Assembly: GCA_910587865.1 (NCBI GenBank)
Contig: CAJUNX010000003.1
Location: 59,363-123,362 of the forward strand
DNA from: an uncultured Roseburia sp.
GTDB lineage: Bacteria > Bacillota > Clostridia > Lachnospirales > Lachnospiraceae
Reading direction: 5' to 3'
Length of the DNA stretch: 64,000 bases
A program made the translations under genes and the position numbers. Of the stretch, positions 52,609 to 62,053 are shown piece after piece. Each line of letters starts with the position of its first letter. Position 1 is the first letter of the stretch. The notes under the pieces were generated by a model. That model did no database searches, was not told the origin of the DNA, and saw only the letters and a program-made list of their open reading frames with translations.

Positions 52609-54222
52609 CTATTCCGTCTCTTCTTCCCGCTCCGACAGTTTTATCACAATCACATCATTGATGATCCGGATCGATCCGTTTTCCGGGTATTCCGCCATCT
52701 CCTGCACCTCTGGCCACTTCGCGATTTCATCCGTCTCCGCCGCAAAGAGGAACTGCGGATTGTATCCCAGGTACTGGATCATGATATGCCACCTGGAATA
52801 ACTGTTGATATTCGACTCCATCCGGCCGCCCATGGAAAACTCCGCCTCATACATACTTCCGCTCATGTGGCTGCTGTCCTCAAAACGCTCCCCGATCACG
52901 GCAAAGGGAAGTCCGTCGCGGTATCCCTCCGCGCTTTTGATCTGCGTCACCATGGTCTGAAAATACGCCATATCGTGCTGCTGCGTATACCACATCGTCT
53001 GATAGTTCCCGTTCGCGTACCAGAGATAGACGATTGTAATTGCAATCGCAGATACCGATATTCCCCAGTGCATCAGCCTGCCGCACAGCCGCTGTCCCGG
53101 CGTACCGGCAGCCTCCATCCCACGGTCCAGCCAGATCAGGATAAACACGTAGATAAAGACCATCGGAAACACCATGATCGCATAGATCCAGACATCGCCC
53201 GCCATCAGGTAAATCAGGAACACGGCAACCGGATACGCCAGCAGCGACAGCACCAGAAGCACCAGCTTCCCTGTATCTTTTCTCTTTTTTATGATCACAT
53301 AGACCGTCAGCGCCGCAGAGACCACATACATCAGCAGGATCCCGCCTTTGACAATCGCGGTCGGATTCTGATCGAACATGTTGTTTTTACAGAACCACAG
53401 AAAACTGTAATAACACCGGCCGATCATCCGCGGAAGCTGCGAAAACTGAAATCCTCCGATGTTTTCAATCCCGCGGTAACCGCCGAGCGGCACATTCCAG
53501 TACAGAAGCGACAGCCGCATCCCGATAAAATACCCGATCATCCCGAGCGCAAGCGATACCACATAGCGCACGGCCATGAGTATGATATCCTTCACCGTCG
53601 TCTCCCGGTCCGAATACGCGCAGGTTAAGATCACACTCAGCACAAGGATGCTGGCGGTATTCGGAAAATATGCCTGATAGGTTCCGACCGCACAGGATAG
53701 AAAAAAGATCGCCAGAATCTGCAGAATTATATTTTTTCCGTGCATCACCATCAGATAGCCCGACAGCACGCTGAAAAAGATCCCGACCGCATAGTACCCC
53801 GCCGTGAACATAAAGAAATTCATGCAGACCACAGACGGCATCACGACAAAAAAGATCCCCACAAATCCCGACAGCACCATATCCTTTATCCCAAACATCC
53901 GTGTGATCAGCAATGCGGAGAATGAAAGCAGGATCAGCGCAAAAAGTCCGTTAAACAGCGGCAGAGAATAGTTTCCAAGGAAATCATTCATCCATTCCCC
54001 CATGAACTGTAAAAACCATCTGCCGGATTCCGTCCCGGTGCCGTAGCCGCCCGGATTGATCGAAAGATCATCGTAATTGTACAGCTTGTTCGTGTACTGA
54101 AACAGATGCGCCGCCAGCCCTGCCGCCAGCGCACAGAAAAAGGTACACAGCTCCTGTTTTTTTAGTCTCGTTTCCGGTTCCGTGAGAAGCTCTGTGAGCG
54201 TTTTGATCCTGATTTCTTTCAT
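52609..54222 (-). CDS. GtrII-like membrane glucosyltransferase-domain protein
   Basis: A 537-residue multi-pass membrane protein. The start at 54222 has AAGGAG upstream and overlaps the previous stop by four bases. The first extracytoplasmic loop has NYDDLSINPGGYGTGTESGRW, the acidic motif of GtrII-type GT-C enzymes, and about eleven helices follow. The C-terminal soluble tail (about 430-537) contains a short acidic motif. GtrII enzymes transfer a glucosyl group from a polyprenyl-phosphate donor to a surface glycan; a GtrB-like partner exists at 20847-21809. Function inferred from family. Confidence 0.85.
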   Translation of the reverse strand: MKEIRIKTLTELLTEPETRLKKQELCTFFCALAAGLAAHLFQYTNKLYNYDDLSINPGGYGTGTESGRWFLQFMGEWMNDFLGNYSLPLFNGLFALILLSFSALLITRMFGIKDMVLSGFVGIFFVVMPSVVCMNFFMFTAGYYAVGIFFSVLSGYLMVMHGKNIILQILAIFFLSCAVGTYQAYFPNTASILVLSVILTCAYSDRETTVKDIILMAVRYVVSLALGMIGYFIGMRLSLLYWNVPLGGYRGIENIGGFQFSQLPRMIGRCYYSFLWFCKNNMFDQNPTAIVKGGILLMYVVSAALTVYVIIKKRKDTGKLVLLVLSLLAYPVAVFLIYLMAGDVWIYAIMVFPMVFIYVFILIWLDRGMEAAGTPGQRLCGRLMHWGISVSAIAITIVYLWYANGNYQTMWYTQQHDMAYFQTMVTQIKSAEGYRDGLPFAVIGERFEDSSHMSGSMYEAEFSMGGRMESNINSYSRWHIMIQYLGYNPQFLFAAETDEIAKWPEVQEMAEYPENGSIRIINDVIVIKLSEREEETE

Positions 54223-55121
54223 GCCTCTTCTCCTTCTTTCTTCCACCTCAGCCTGACTCTATGCAGAAACTGATTCACGCGGGCAGGGATAAAATCTCCC
54301 ATTCCCGCCAGTGCTCTCGCGCATCCCGGAATCAGTACAAATACATAGGGATACGTATACTGACTTTTCGCCTCCCAGACAATATGAAGCAGAAATCCCC
54401 CGACAGCATACAGCAGCGCATACCAGAATCCCTCACTCCTGCATGTTCTGTTCAGAATATAAGCGCACGCCAGCGCCAGAAATGCGAACGTAAACAGAAT
54501 CGTCAGCAGGTTCGTCCTGTGATTGCGAGAAAACACGAGATCCGCCAGCCGGTACGTCATGTAATTGATGCCAAGAATCATGAACAGATTCACAAGAAAC
54601 AGCAGCTGTACATTTTTGCTGAACTTCCCCAGCAGCCGCTCATATGTGATCATGCCAAGCTGCCACGGATGATTTCTGATATCCTGTCCCAACTCTAAAA
54701 ACGAAAAATCCCCCTGCGCAGACAAAAGCGCGCCGTTTCTGACATGCATCGCATCCGCGCGGAGCATGGTGCTGATGTTTAAAATCCAGTATATCCCGGC
54801 AATCAGATACAAAATCATAAAAAAGCGGAATACGTCTCTCTCCTTCAGAAACGACAGTTTCTCCTGCAGGATCAGAAGTATCCCAAGCCCGGCCGCCGCG
54901 AAAAGAATCGCAATGACGGACGTTCCCTCAATCTCAATCACCTCATACAAATTATAGCCGACCCGGCATGTCTGCAGCAGATTGCAGATGAGAAGGACTC
55001 CCGCGGACAGAAGCGCAAAGAAAAGGATGACCTTATCTCCCAATCCGTACAGTCCGCTGCAGCACTTCTCCAAAAGATTCCCGCCAGCCCTCCTGCAGCC
55101 GGTGTGTTTCCTTTCACCCAC
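54219..55121 (-). pseudogene. Multi-pass membrane protein, probably internally deleted
   Basis: About 300 residues from a GTG at 55121 that has AGGAGG ten bases upstream. An ATG start at 55226 would need a 70-base overlap with the gene before it. The N-terminal two thirds (SFLELGQDIRNHPWQLGMITYERLL) and the last part (GGFLLHIVWEAKSQYTYPYVFVLIP) resemble the beginning and the end of the 500-600-residue GT-C/PMT-like membrane proteins of clostridial glycan loci. The central part appears to be missing, so I call it a probable internal deletion. It could still be an intact short family that I do not know. Confidence 0.45.
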
Positions 55122-55156
55122 TGATCCATTTCCTCCTGATCTTTGCCATATTCCTT

Positions 55157-56245
55157 TTACCGTTCCGTTTTTTTCTTCCCGCACCGTCTCTTCACCGCGT
55201 CGATTCCCTTCCCGAGCAGCAGACATCCGCAGACGGACGCCGTGACGCGTGCGATGATATAGCAGAATTCCGCTGCGCCCGAAAGCTGCTCCACATGAAT
55301 CACCTTTCCCGCAATCATATGAAACACCTCGAGTCCGAAGATATGAAACGCCATCAGGATGATCGTATTCTTTCCGATATATTCCACCGCCGCCCCGATC
55401 CGGGTCTTTTCCAGCAGCTGCGCCGTCCAGATGCAGAGCATGGAGCCGGTGATTCCGATCAGAACAAAAAACGGCACGCTCCAGCGCTCATAAACCCCGT
55501 ACTCCCGCACGGACATATTGATGCCCGGATTGCAGAAGGACAGCAGAAGATACGCCGCCAGTACACAGAGAACCTGCCACAGCCTGCACCCCTTTTCATA
55601 AAAACCGGCTCTGCCGAGCAGTGTTCCCGCAATCATAAAGATCGTTCCGACACAGGCGATATCAAGGCTCCACGGCAGTAAGACCGGAAGCTCGGCCAAA
55701 AGCATCGTGACAGCCAGAAGCGCCGCAAGAATCAGGATCAGATTCCTTTTGCATTTTAAGGCGGCGTCGATCACCAGGTGATAGATGAGGCTCGTGACAA
55801 AAAAAGCCGTCAGATACCACATCGCCCCGTTTGCGACGGTAAACAAAAACACATTATCCGTATGCGTACTCATATCATACAGACAGAACCTCGAATACAA
55901 AATCCCGAACAGCGAAAACTTCGTCTCCTCCATCGTCCTGCCGAGCACGACGTAGATCCCCAGCAGAATAAAACTATATATAAAGTAAGGGAGCAGAAGC
56001 CGCTTTGCCTTTTTCCCGATGTGCTCCCGGTAACTTCTGCCCTCCCGGTAGAAAAACCCGGAGATCACAAAAAAGATCGGGATGTAAAAATTGATCAGAT
56101 AGCTGCTTAAGCCGTGCGCATGTGAGACGATCACCAGCATGATCCCGAGCCCGCGCGCGATATCCAGGCACCGGAACCGCGTCTCATTTCCCGCTGTCTG
56201 CATCCGGTATTCATTCTCTTTCTCTGTCTGTACGGTTCTTTCCAT
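55157..56245 (-). CDS. Acyltransferase family 3 membrane protein
   Basis: A 362-residue membrane O-acyltransferase. Residues about 22-60 read CLDIARGLGIMLVIVSHAHGL, the R-x10-H family signature, then FYIPIFFVISGFFYREG. About ten helices follow, with a basic tail (VKRRCGKKK). This belongs to a different branch from the other two acyltransferases in the window and resembles O-antigen acetylases. Its 3' end overlaps the longest reading of the next gene. Confidence 0.88.
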   Translation of the reverse strand: MERTVQTEKENEYRMQTAGNETRFRCLDIARGLGIMLVIVSHAHGLSSYLINFYIPIFFVISGFFYREGRSYREHIGKKAKRLLLPYFIYSFILLGIYVVLGRTMEETKFSLFGILYSRFCLYDMSTHTDNVFLFTVANGAMWYLTAFFVTSLIYHLVIDAALKCKRNLILILAALLAVTMLLAELPVLLPWSLDIACVGTIFMIAGTLLGRAGFYEKGCRLWQVLCVLAAYLLLSFCNPGINMSVREYGVYERWSVPFFVLIGITGSMLCIWTAQLLEKTRIGAAVEYIGKNTIILMAFHIFGLEVFHMIAGKVIHVEQLSGAAEFCYIIARVTASVCGCLLLGKGIDAVKRRCGKKKTER

Positions 56246-56267
56246 GCTCCCTTCCTCTTCTTCCTGC

Positions 56268-56340
56268 CTGCCGTTTCACACGACTCTTTCCTGTTCCCTG
56301 TACCTGCCGTTTCGCACGGCTCTTTCCTGCTCCCTGTGCC
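56268..56340. repeat. 36-bp tandem duplication between asnB and acyltransferase genes
   Basis: CTGCCGTTTCNCACGNCTCT and the following TTCCTGNTCCCTGT occur at 56268 and 56304. Nothing else was recognised in this 212-base gap. Confidence 0.85.
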
Positions 56341-56457
56341 CGCCGGCTCTTTCTTTTACCTGCTGCCGCCGTTTCGCATTCTTTTCGACCCTTATTATAA
56401 TCGCGGAACCTCCGCCTGCCTTTCCCCCGGTATGGCTTTCCGGGTGCAGTGTTCCCT

Positions 56458-58338
56458 TCAGCCCGCGGCGGGCCGCCAGCTCTGTTTTAAAAACGCCTGC
56501 TCCCACAGATACGGCTGGATCCGGTTCCACACTGCCGTCGCATCGCCGAACCCGGTTTTATCCCCGCGGAGCACGGCGTGCAGCGCAGCGCGGATCCCCG
56601 GAACATCCTCCACCAGCGAACAGTTCGCGAACCCGGCGGAAAATACCGTATCCAGATAAAATTCTTTATAATTCCCGCGCATCCAGTCCGCCGCAGGCGC
56701 GTTAAATCCGATCTTGGTCCGCCGGTAGGCAATCTCTTTCGGCATATACGGCGCGAGCGCATCCCGGATGATCGATTTCGGAAACGCGTTGTGCAGCTTT
56801 GATTTCCAGCCGATGGAAAACGCGAACTGTACAATCCGGTAATCCATAAACGGCATCCGGATCTCCACCCCGTTTGCCATGCTGTCCCTGTCGTAATTGC
56901 GCAGCATCGTGGGCAGGATCGTCTCATGCGTCGAGACAAACAGCGTCTGATTCAGATGGTCTAAGGTTTCCCACTTCTCATGACCCGCATACGCGCTTTT
57001 GACCGACACACGGCCGAGCACCTTTTTCGCATAATATTTCAGCAGCTCTTCCCGGTGGATGCGCGTCCTCCGCCACTCCTGTATTTTCCCCGTTTCCGTC
57101 TCCGCATCCTCCGCCTGATTGTAGTACGCGCTGGTGATCAGCTTCGCGGTCGCCTTGTCGAATCCCGCATCCGGGTACGCCTTGCGGATGTCGAATCCGT
57201 ATCCGGCGAACAGCTCGTCCGCCGCGTGCCCGTCGATCGACACACGTGTGCCGTCCTCCCGCTCTCTGCGGTAAAGCTCCATCATGGGGATCTGCGGGTT
57301 CTCCCACAGCTCCTCAAACAGGTAAAGCTGTTCCAGAAAGCGGCTGTCGGAAATACGGTCGCTGACATCCAGATACGTGCTGCTGATGCCAAGGTGATCC
57401 GTCACCATCCTGGCATACTTTGTCTCATCCAGAGGCGTGCCCGGAAAACACGCAACATATGCGTGCTGCCAGTCCTCATTCATCCGCGCATCCGCATCAT
57501 GTCCCGCGAGATGCGCCATCGAACAGATCACGGCGGAAGAGTCCAGCCCGCCGGAAAGCGCGGTCCCGATCGTCACATCACTGCGCATGCGCAGCCTGCA
57601 GGCATCCAGAAACAGCTCGCGGAACTGTTCGGTCTGCTCCCCGTAGGAATCCGGCGTCTCAATCAGATGATCCAGCGTATTCCACCAGCGGACCGTCTTC
57701 ATCTCACCGCCTTTTACCCAGGCGAAGCTGCCCGCCGGAAAACGCGAGATCCCCTCGATGAGGCAGTCTTTTCTCCCCTCATAATGGAGATTTGTTTTAT
57801 AAAAATCAAACAGCTCATGATTGGGCCGCACCGTATCAAGCATCGGCACCAGCGCCTTCATCTCGGAGGCAAATGCCAGCCCGCCTCCTTTTAGTCTCGT
57901 GTAAAACAGCGGCTTGATGCCAAAGCGGTCCCTGGCGAGAAACAGCACGTGCTCCTTTGTATCCCATACCGCAAAGGCCCACATCCCGTTAAAGCGGAGC
58001 AGGCAGTCTTCCCTCCACTCCGCAAAGGCCGCCAGAACCACTTCCGAATCGCTCTCCCCGCGGAACGTATATCCTTTTTCCACAAGCTCCTTCCGCAGCT
58101 CTAAAAAATTATAGATCTCCCCGTTAAACGTCAGCCAGTACCGCCCGGACGCGTCGGACATCGGCTGGCTGCCCGTCTCCGTGAGATCCAGGATCGAAAG
58201 TCTTCTGTGCCCCAGTGTCGTGCCGCCCTCCTGCCACAGCCCGAAACCGTCCGGCCCCCGGTGCGTCATGGTATTTAAGCAGGAAAGCGCCTGCTCCCTG
58301 TCTGTTTTTCTGTTCACAACCCCGTATATCCCGCACAT
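56458..58338 (-). CDS. asnB: Asparagine synthetase (glutamine-hydrolysing)-like
   Basis: The start at 58338 has AGGAGG upstream and places the catalytic Cys at position 2 (MCGIYGVVN). The 626 residues have the class-II glutaminase domain (RGPDGFG, LGHRRLSILDL, NGEIYN, SDSEVV; about 2-200) and the PP-loop synthetase domain (ALSGGLDSSA near 260). In polysaccharide loci such proteins often amidate uronic acid groups rather than make free asparagine, and Ugd is encoded in this window. Either role is possible. It lies between WecG/TagA-like and acyltransferase genes. Confidence 0.9.
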   Translation of the reverse strand: MCGIYGVVNRKTDREQALSCLNTMTHRGPDGFGLWQEGGTTLGHRRLSILDLTETGSQPMSDASGRYWLTFNGEIYNFLELRKELVEKGYTFRGESDSEVVLAAFAEWREDCLLRFNGMWAFAVWDTKEHVLFLARDRFGIKPLFYTRLKGGGLAFASEMKALVPMLDTVRPNHELFDFYKTNLHYEGRKDCLIEGISRFPAGSFAWVKGGEMKTVRWWNTLDHLIETPDSYGEQTEQFRELFLDACRLRMRSDVTIGTALSGGLDSSAVICSMAHLAGHDADARMNEDWQHAYVACFPGTPLDETKYARMVTDHLGISSTYLDVSDRISDSRFLEQLYLFEELWENPQIPMMELYRREREDGTRVSIDGHAADELFAGYGFDIRKAYPDAGFDKATAKLITSAYYNQAEDAETETGKIQEWRRTRIHREELLKYYAKKVLGRVSVKSAYAGHEKWETLDHLNQTLFVSTHETILPTMLRNYDRDSMANGVEIRMPFMDYRIVQFAFSIGWKSKLHNAFPKSIIRDALAPYMPKEIAYRRTKIGFNAPAADWMRGNYKEFYLDTVFSAGFANCSLVEDVPGIRAALHAVLRGDKTGFGDATAVWNRIQPYLWEQAFLKQSWRPAAG

Positions 58339-58475
58339 CGCGAACCTCCTCCTATGTATTCCCCGCTCTCTGGCCGGGCGCTTACCTGCCGCAGCCGCAC
58401 AGCGCCGGTGCGCTGACACGTTTGCCTTCCGCCGGATCCGGCATCAGACGGACATTCCGGCAGGTCGTCTGCACG

Positions 58476-59201
58476 CTAACGCTTTCCCCTGGTCAGCCAG
58501 AGATATTTTACGTTCGTCTTCAGATACCGCCCGAACAGCCGCTTCGGATCCTGCAGCAGACGATAAAGCCACTCCAGACTCGCCTTCTGCATCCACATCG
58601 GCGCCCGTTTTATCGTCCCCGCATGATAATCAAATCCCGCACCCACACCGATCATCACACCGTGCACGCTCCCCCGGTGGCGGTACATCCAGTTCTCCTG
58701 CTTGGGCGCGCCGAGCCCCACCCAGATGATGTCCGCCTGCGATTCGTTCATGCGCCCGACCGCTTTTTCGTCCTCTTCTCTCGTCAGCTCACGAAACGGC
58801 GGCGATTCCATCCCGGCGATCACAAGATGCGGATATGTTTCCCGCAGCTTTTCGGATAACAGCCGGATCGTCTCTGGTTTTCCCCCGTAAAAATAATGGC
58901 GCAGACCGTTCTCCCGCGCGAACAGCCGCCCCATCAGATCCGGTCCCGTCACGCGCTCCGCCTCCGCAAACCCGTGCTTTCTGCTGTAGGAGGAGAGCGG
59001 TTTTCCGTCCGGCAGCGCGAAGGCCGCGCTGTTTTGTACCTTTTGGTATGCCGGATCCTCATACGCCGTCACCGTCGTATGCACGTTTGCGACACAGATG
59101 TAGTTCCCCCTCAGCCCTTCCATCTGCGTCTCAATCGCCGCTACCGTCTCATCCATATTCGTGACTGCAATCTTTGTCCCAAGTATTTCACAGATCTTCA
59201 T
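58476..59201 (-). CDS. WecG/TagA/CpsF-family glycosyltransferase (GT26)
   Basis: A 241-residue cytoplasmic enzyme that usually transfers ManNAc or ManNAcA to lipid-linked GlcNAc. The start at 59201 has AAGGGG upstream. The motifs VANVHTTVTAYED, FALPDGKPLSSYSRKHG, RVTGPDLMGRLF, YFYGGKPETI and IIWVGLGAPKQENWMYRH run in the family order, with the catalytic Thr and Asp in TTVTAYEDP and LPDG. It lies two bases after the fucosyltransferase-like gene. Probably an early step in building a lipid-linked repeat unit. Confidence 0.92.
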   Translation of the reverse strand: MKICEILGTKIAVTNMDETVAAIETQMEGLRGNYICVANVHTTVTAYEDPAYQKVQNSAAFALPDGKPLSSYSRKHGFAEAERVTGPDLMGRLFARENGLRHYFYGGKPETIRLLSEKLRETYPHLVIAGMESPPFRELTREEDEKAVGRMNESQADIIWVGLGAPKQENWMYRHRGSVHGVMIGVGAGFDYHAGTIKRAPMWMQKASLEWLYRLLQDPKRLFGRYLKTNVKYLWLTRGKR

Positions 59202-59203
59202 GT

Positions 59204-60025
59204 TTATCCCCTTGTCACTGTTTCCAGCGGAATGCCCCCCATCATTGACGGGATCAGGCTGAACGTACTCTGATAGCTCCCCAGGATCCGGCTGCATTTT
59301 GAAAGCGCCAGCATATCGATGAGCGCATCCTCAATCCCTTCTCTGGAATCCCTGTCAATCCGCTTGTCCTCATAAAAAATCAGACGCTCTGCCGGAAAGG
59401 CTTCCTTAAGCTCCCGCTCCACCGCTCTGTCATCCGTCGTCACGTAAAAATCAGCGTCATGCTCCGCGATCTCCCGCCGCATCCGCTCAAAAAACAGCTC
59501 CAGCGGACTGTTTTTAATCGCCTCCGCGTGATCCGTCCGGCGGATGTGCACGCCGACCGTGCGCTCCCCGATGCGCGAAAACACCGCTCCGCCCTTTTCC
59601 CGGATCGCCGCGGACGGGCGGAGAAACGAAAAGCTTTCCGTCGTGATCTCACACAGATTCGTATAGGACTTGATATAGAGCGCCGGTTCCTGCCGGATCT
59701 CCTCCGCGAGCTCCGCAAACCGTCCCTGCTGCTTATACTGATCGATTTTATCACACGGAAAAAATACCGAACCCTGGTTCCGGTATTTTTTCTTGATCCG
59801 ATTCCCTTTTATTGTTCCAAAAAAATCTTTTTTATACCCGTTCTCGCTGATCTCAATCACCTTAACGCCCGCAAATTCAAACAGGTCCGCTGCTTTCGCA
59901 TTGCATCCCGCCTCCCGCTTCCAAATGACGACCAGCTCCCTGTTCATTTTTTCACAAAGCTCATGTGCCGATGCCAGCGCCAGAAGCCGGTTGCCCAGCC
60001 CCGCGCACGGTTCCAGTATCACCAT
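59204..60025 (-). CDS. Fucosyltransferase-like protein
   Basis: A 273-residue protein of the GT11/GT23-type fucosyltransferase superfamily. The N-terminus has GLGNRLLALASAHEL, the superfamily GLGN loop, and near residue 160 is GVHIRRTDHAEAIKNSPLELF, the motif I HxRRTD with the donor-binding Arg residues. ILGSYQSTFSLIPSMMGG near the end is motif III. Because gmd, fcl and manC supply GDP-fucose 17 kb away, I infer a fucose transfer to the surface glycan. The exact linkage is unknown. GGAGG precedes the ATG. Confidence 0.82.
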   Translation of the reverse strand: MVILEPCAGLGNRLLALASAHELCEKMNRELVVIWKREAGCNAKAADLFEFAGVKVIEISENGYKKDFFGTIKGNRIKKKYRNQGSVFFPCDKIDQYKQQGRFAELAEEIRQEPALYIKSYTNLCEITTESFSFLRPSAAIREKGGAVFSRIGERTVGVHIRRTDHAEAIKNSPLELFFERMRREIAEHDADFYVTTDDRAVERELKEAFPAERLIFYEDKRIDRDSREGIEDALIDMLALSKCSRILGSYQSTFSLIPSMMGGIPLETVTRG

Positions 60026-60109
60026 ATCGTTCCTCCCTGTGTCCGCCCGACTGCCCCCTCGGATGCGGCAGCGACCGGTTTTTACAGCCGCACGCTCCCG
60101 CAGATCACG

Positions 60110-61864
60110 TTACTCCTTCCGCCGGTCGATCGTGACGTGACCGTCCTGAACCCGGTAGATCATATCGCAGTTTTGTATCGTGGAAAGCCTGTGCGCGATG
60201 ATAAACATCGTCAGTCTGCCCTGCAGATGGTCGATCGCCTCCATCACGGCTGCCTCCGTCTCATTGTCGAGCGCCGAGGTGGCCTCGTCGAGCACCAGAA
60301 TCTCCGGCCTGCGGTAAAGCGCCCGTGCAATCCCGATCCGCTGGCGCTGTCCGCCCGAGAGCCGCACGCCCGCCTCGCCGATCACCGTGTCCAGCCCGTC
60401 GTCCAGGCTTTTGATCAGATCCTCCAGCTGCGCCTGGCGAAGCGCCTCCCAGATCCTCCCGTCATCGATCGGATCCGTATCGCCGAACGCGATATTGTTC
60501 CGGATCGTGTCGTCCAGCATATAAATCGTCTGCGGGATATAGCCGATCTTTTCATGCCAGCTGCGCAGGCCTTCATGAATATCCCGCCCATCCGCCAGGA
60601 TCTGCCCCTTCTGCGGGGTTAAAATCCCGAGAATCAGATCGACAAAAGTAGTCTTCCCTGCCCCTGACGGTCCGATAAACGCCGCGGAACAGTTTTTCGG
60701 AATCACCACGTTCGCGTCCGCGATCACCGGCTCGTCCGTATTCGGATAGGAAAACTCCAGATGACGCACGACAATTTCCTCATTTAAAGAAATCTGCGCT
60801 CCTCTCTCTGACTCCCGCGCTCCCGCCGCTTTTTCCGCTGCCGCCTCATGCATCTCGCGGTATTCGTCGCGCACCTTTTCGATGACGACGCCGTTGTGCA
60901 CGATTGCGGCAAAGTAGGAAGAAATCTTGTTGACCGACGGGAGCAGCTTAAACGCCGCTGCCGCAAACAGACCGAGAATCGCCACAAAATGTGCGTTATC
61001 CGTCGTCCCCGCGCTCACCCTGGCCGCAATCACGGCCATAAGCCCGCCGATGCAGAGCGTCTCCATCACCGGTTTCGGCACGGAGCTAAGAAACGCGTTC
61101 TGCTTGATGACATGCGTGTAAATCTCGTTCTGCTTCTCAAAATCGTTCTGAAAATAGTTCTCGCGGTTTGCGATCTTGATCTCCTTGATCCCGCCGAACG
61201 CCTGCTGCATACATTTTAACAGATTCGCGGAGTAAAGCCTCCTTTCGTCCCCATAGCGCATGAGGATCCGGCGCAGCCCCCTGATCATGATGAAAAACAT
61301 GATGCCGACGCTGACCGCAACGCCCATGGTGATCGTGACATCCTGCACCAGCAGGAAGATGATAATGATCACGCTCACGCACAGCTCCGACAAAAGCTGC
61401 AGGGAATTCTGCACCGCGGTGTAAAACATCTCGGGATCCGTGTTGATATTGCGGATCAGCTCAGAGCTGTTGATATTTAAAAAGAAGGTGTACTCCTGAC
61501 CGATATAATACCGCATCAGCTCGTTCTGCATCTGCTTTTTTCCGTAATAAGCGAATTTGTACTGTAAATTATATACATAGATCAGAAACAGATTTTTTAA
61601 GATATAGACGACAATGATCACCACTGCAAGCCAGACCACCAGTTCATTGAGCGACTCCATCTGAAACGTGTCGTATGCCCAGCGGATGTAGCCCTCATTT
61701 AACAGCGTTTCCGGCGCGACCACCGCATTGATAAACGGCATGATGACACCCACGCCCAAAAGCTCCGCAAAGGACTGAAGAAATATAATAACGGTCACAT
61801 AGACCAGACTGATCTTTTGTCTGTGATCAAACACTTCCAGTGCATTCTTTATCTGTTTTATCAT
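60110..61864 (-). CDS. ABC-type lipid-linked glycan flippase (PglK/MsbA type)
   Basis: Half-transporter of 584 residues with fused membrane and ATPase domains. The start at 61864 is preferred because AAAGG lies seven bases upstream. Six helices (about 15-320) precede the nucleotide-binding domain with Walker A GPSGAGKTTFVD, signature LSGGQRQRIGIAR, Walker B ILVLDEATSALDN and the His loop IAHRLSTI. It probably moves an undecaprenyl-linked oligosaccharide across the membrane, the only flippase recognised in the window. It begins a downstream run of glycan genes. Confidence 0.9.
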   Translation of the reverse strand: MIKQIKNALEVFDHRQKISLVYVTVIIFLQSFAELLGVGVIMPFINAVVAPETLLNEGYIRWAYDTFQMESLNELVVWLAVVIIVVYILKNLFLIYVYNLQYKFAYYGKKQMQNELMRYYIGQEYTFFLNINSSELIRNINTDPEMFYTAVQNSLQLLSELCVSVIIIIFLLVQDVTITMGVAVSVGIMFFIMIRGLRRILMRYGDERRLYSANLLKCMQQAFGGIKEIKIANRENYFQNDFEKQNEIYTHVIKQNAFLSSVPKPVMETLCIGGLMAVIAARVSAGTTDNAHFVAILGLFAAAAFKLLPSVNKISSYFAAIVHNGVVIEKVRDEYREMHEAAAEKAAGARESERGAQISLNEEIVVRHLEFSYPNTDEPVIADANVVIPKNCSAAFIGPSGAGKTTFVDLILGILTPQKGQILADGRDIHEGLRSWHEKIGYIPQTIYMLDDTIRNNIAFGDTDPIDDGRIWEALRQAQLEDLIKSLDDGLDTVIGEAGVRLSGGQRQRIGIARALYRRPEILVLDEATSALDNETEAAVMEAIDHLQGRLTMFIIAHRLSTIQNCDMIYRVQDGHVTIDRRKE

Positions 61865-61906
61865 AATCATGCCTTTCTCTCCGCCCGCAGGCTTGTCTCT
61901 TGTATC

Positions 61907-61935
61907 ATCATAGGCACATTTCTTTCGCTTGTCAA
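61907..61935 (-). promoter_or_regulatory. Promoter of the flippase operon
   Basis: Perfect TTGACA (61930-61935), 17 bases, TATGAT (61907-61912) on the minus strand, 43 bases before the start. Its -35 box overlaps that of the divergent promoter. Confidence 0.85.
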
Positions 61936-61956
61936 ATCTTTTCTGTATGTTATAAT
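61929..61956 (+). promoter_or_regulatory. Promoter of the acyltransferase gene
   Basis: TTGTCA (61929-61934), 16 bases, perfect TATAAT (61951-61956). Overlaps the divergent flippase promoter, so the two may compete for polymerase. Confidence 0.7.
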
Positions 61957-62053
61957 CGTTTTATGGTGCGGCTTTCGCCCGGGGCAATACACTTAACATG
62001 GTTCCCGGCCGGTGTCAGCCGCAGCTCATATCACGAAAAAGGATCGGTGCACT

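Noticed and set aside
54938..55129. Alternative out-of-frame start MDQWVKGNT after AGGAGG
   Set aside because: Only two bases separate the ribosome binding site and the ATG, and the frame loses the hydrophobic segments of the membrane protein.
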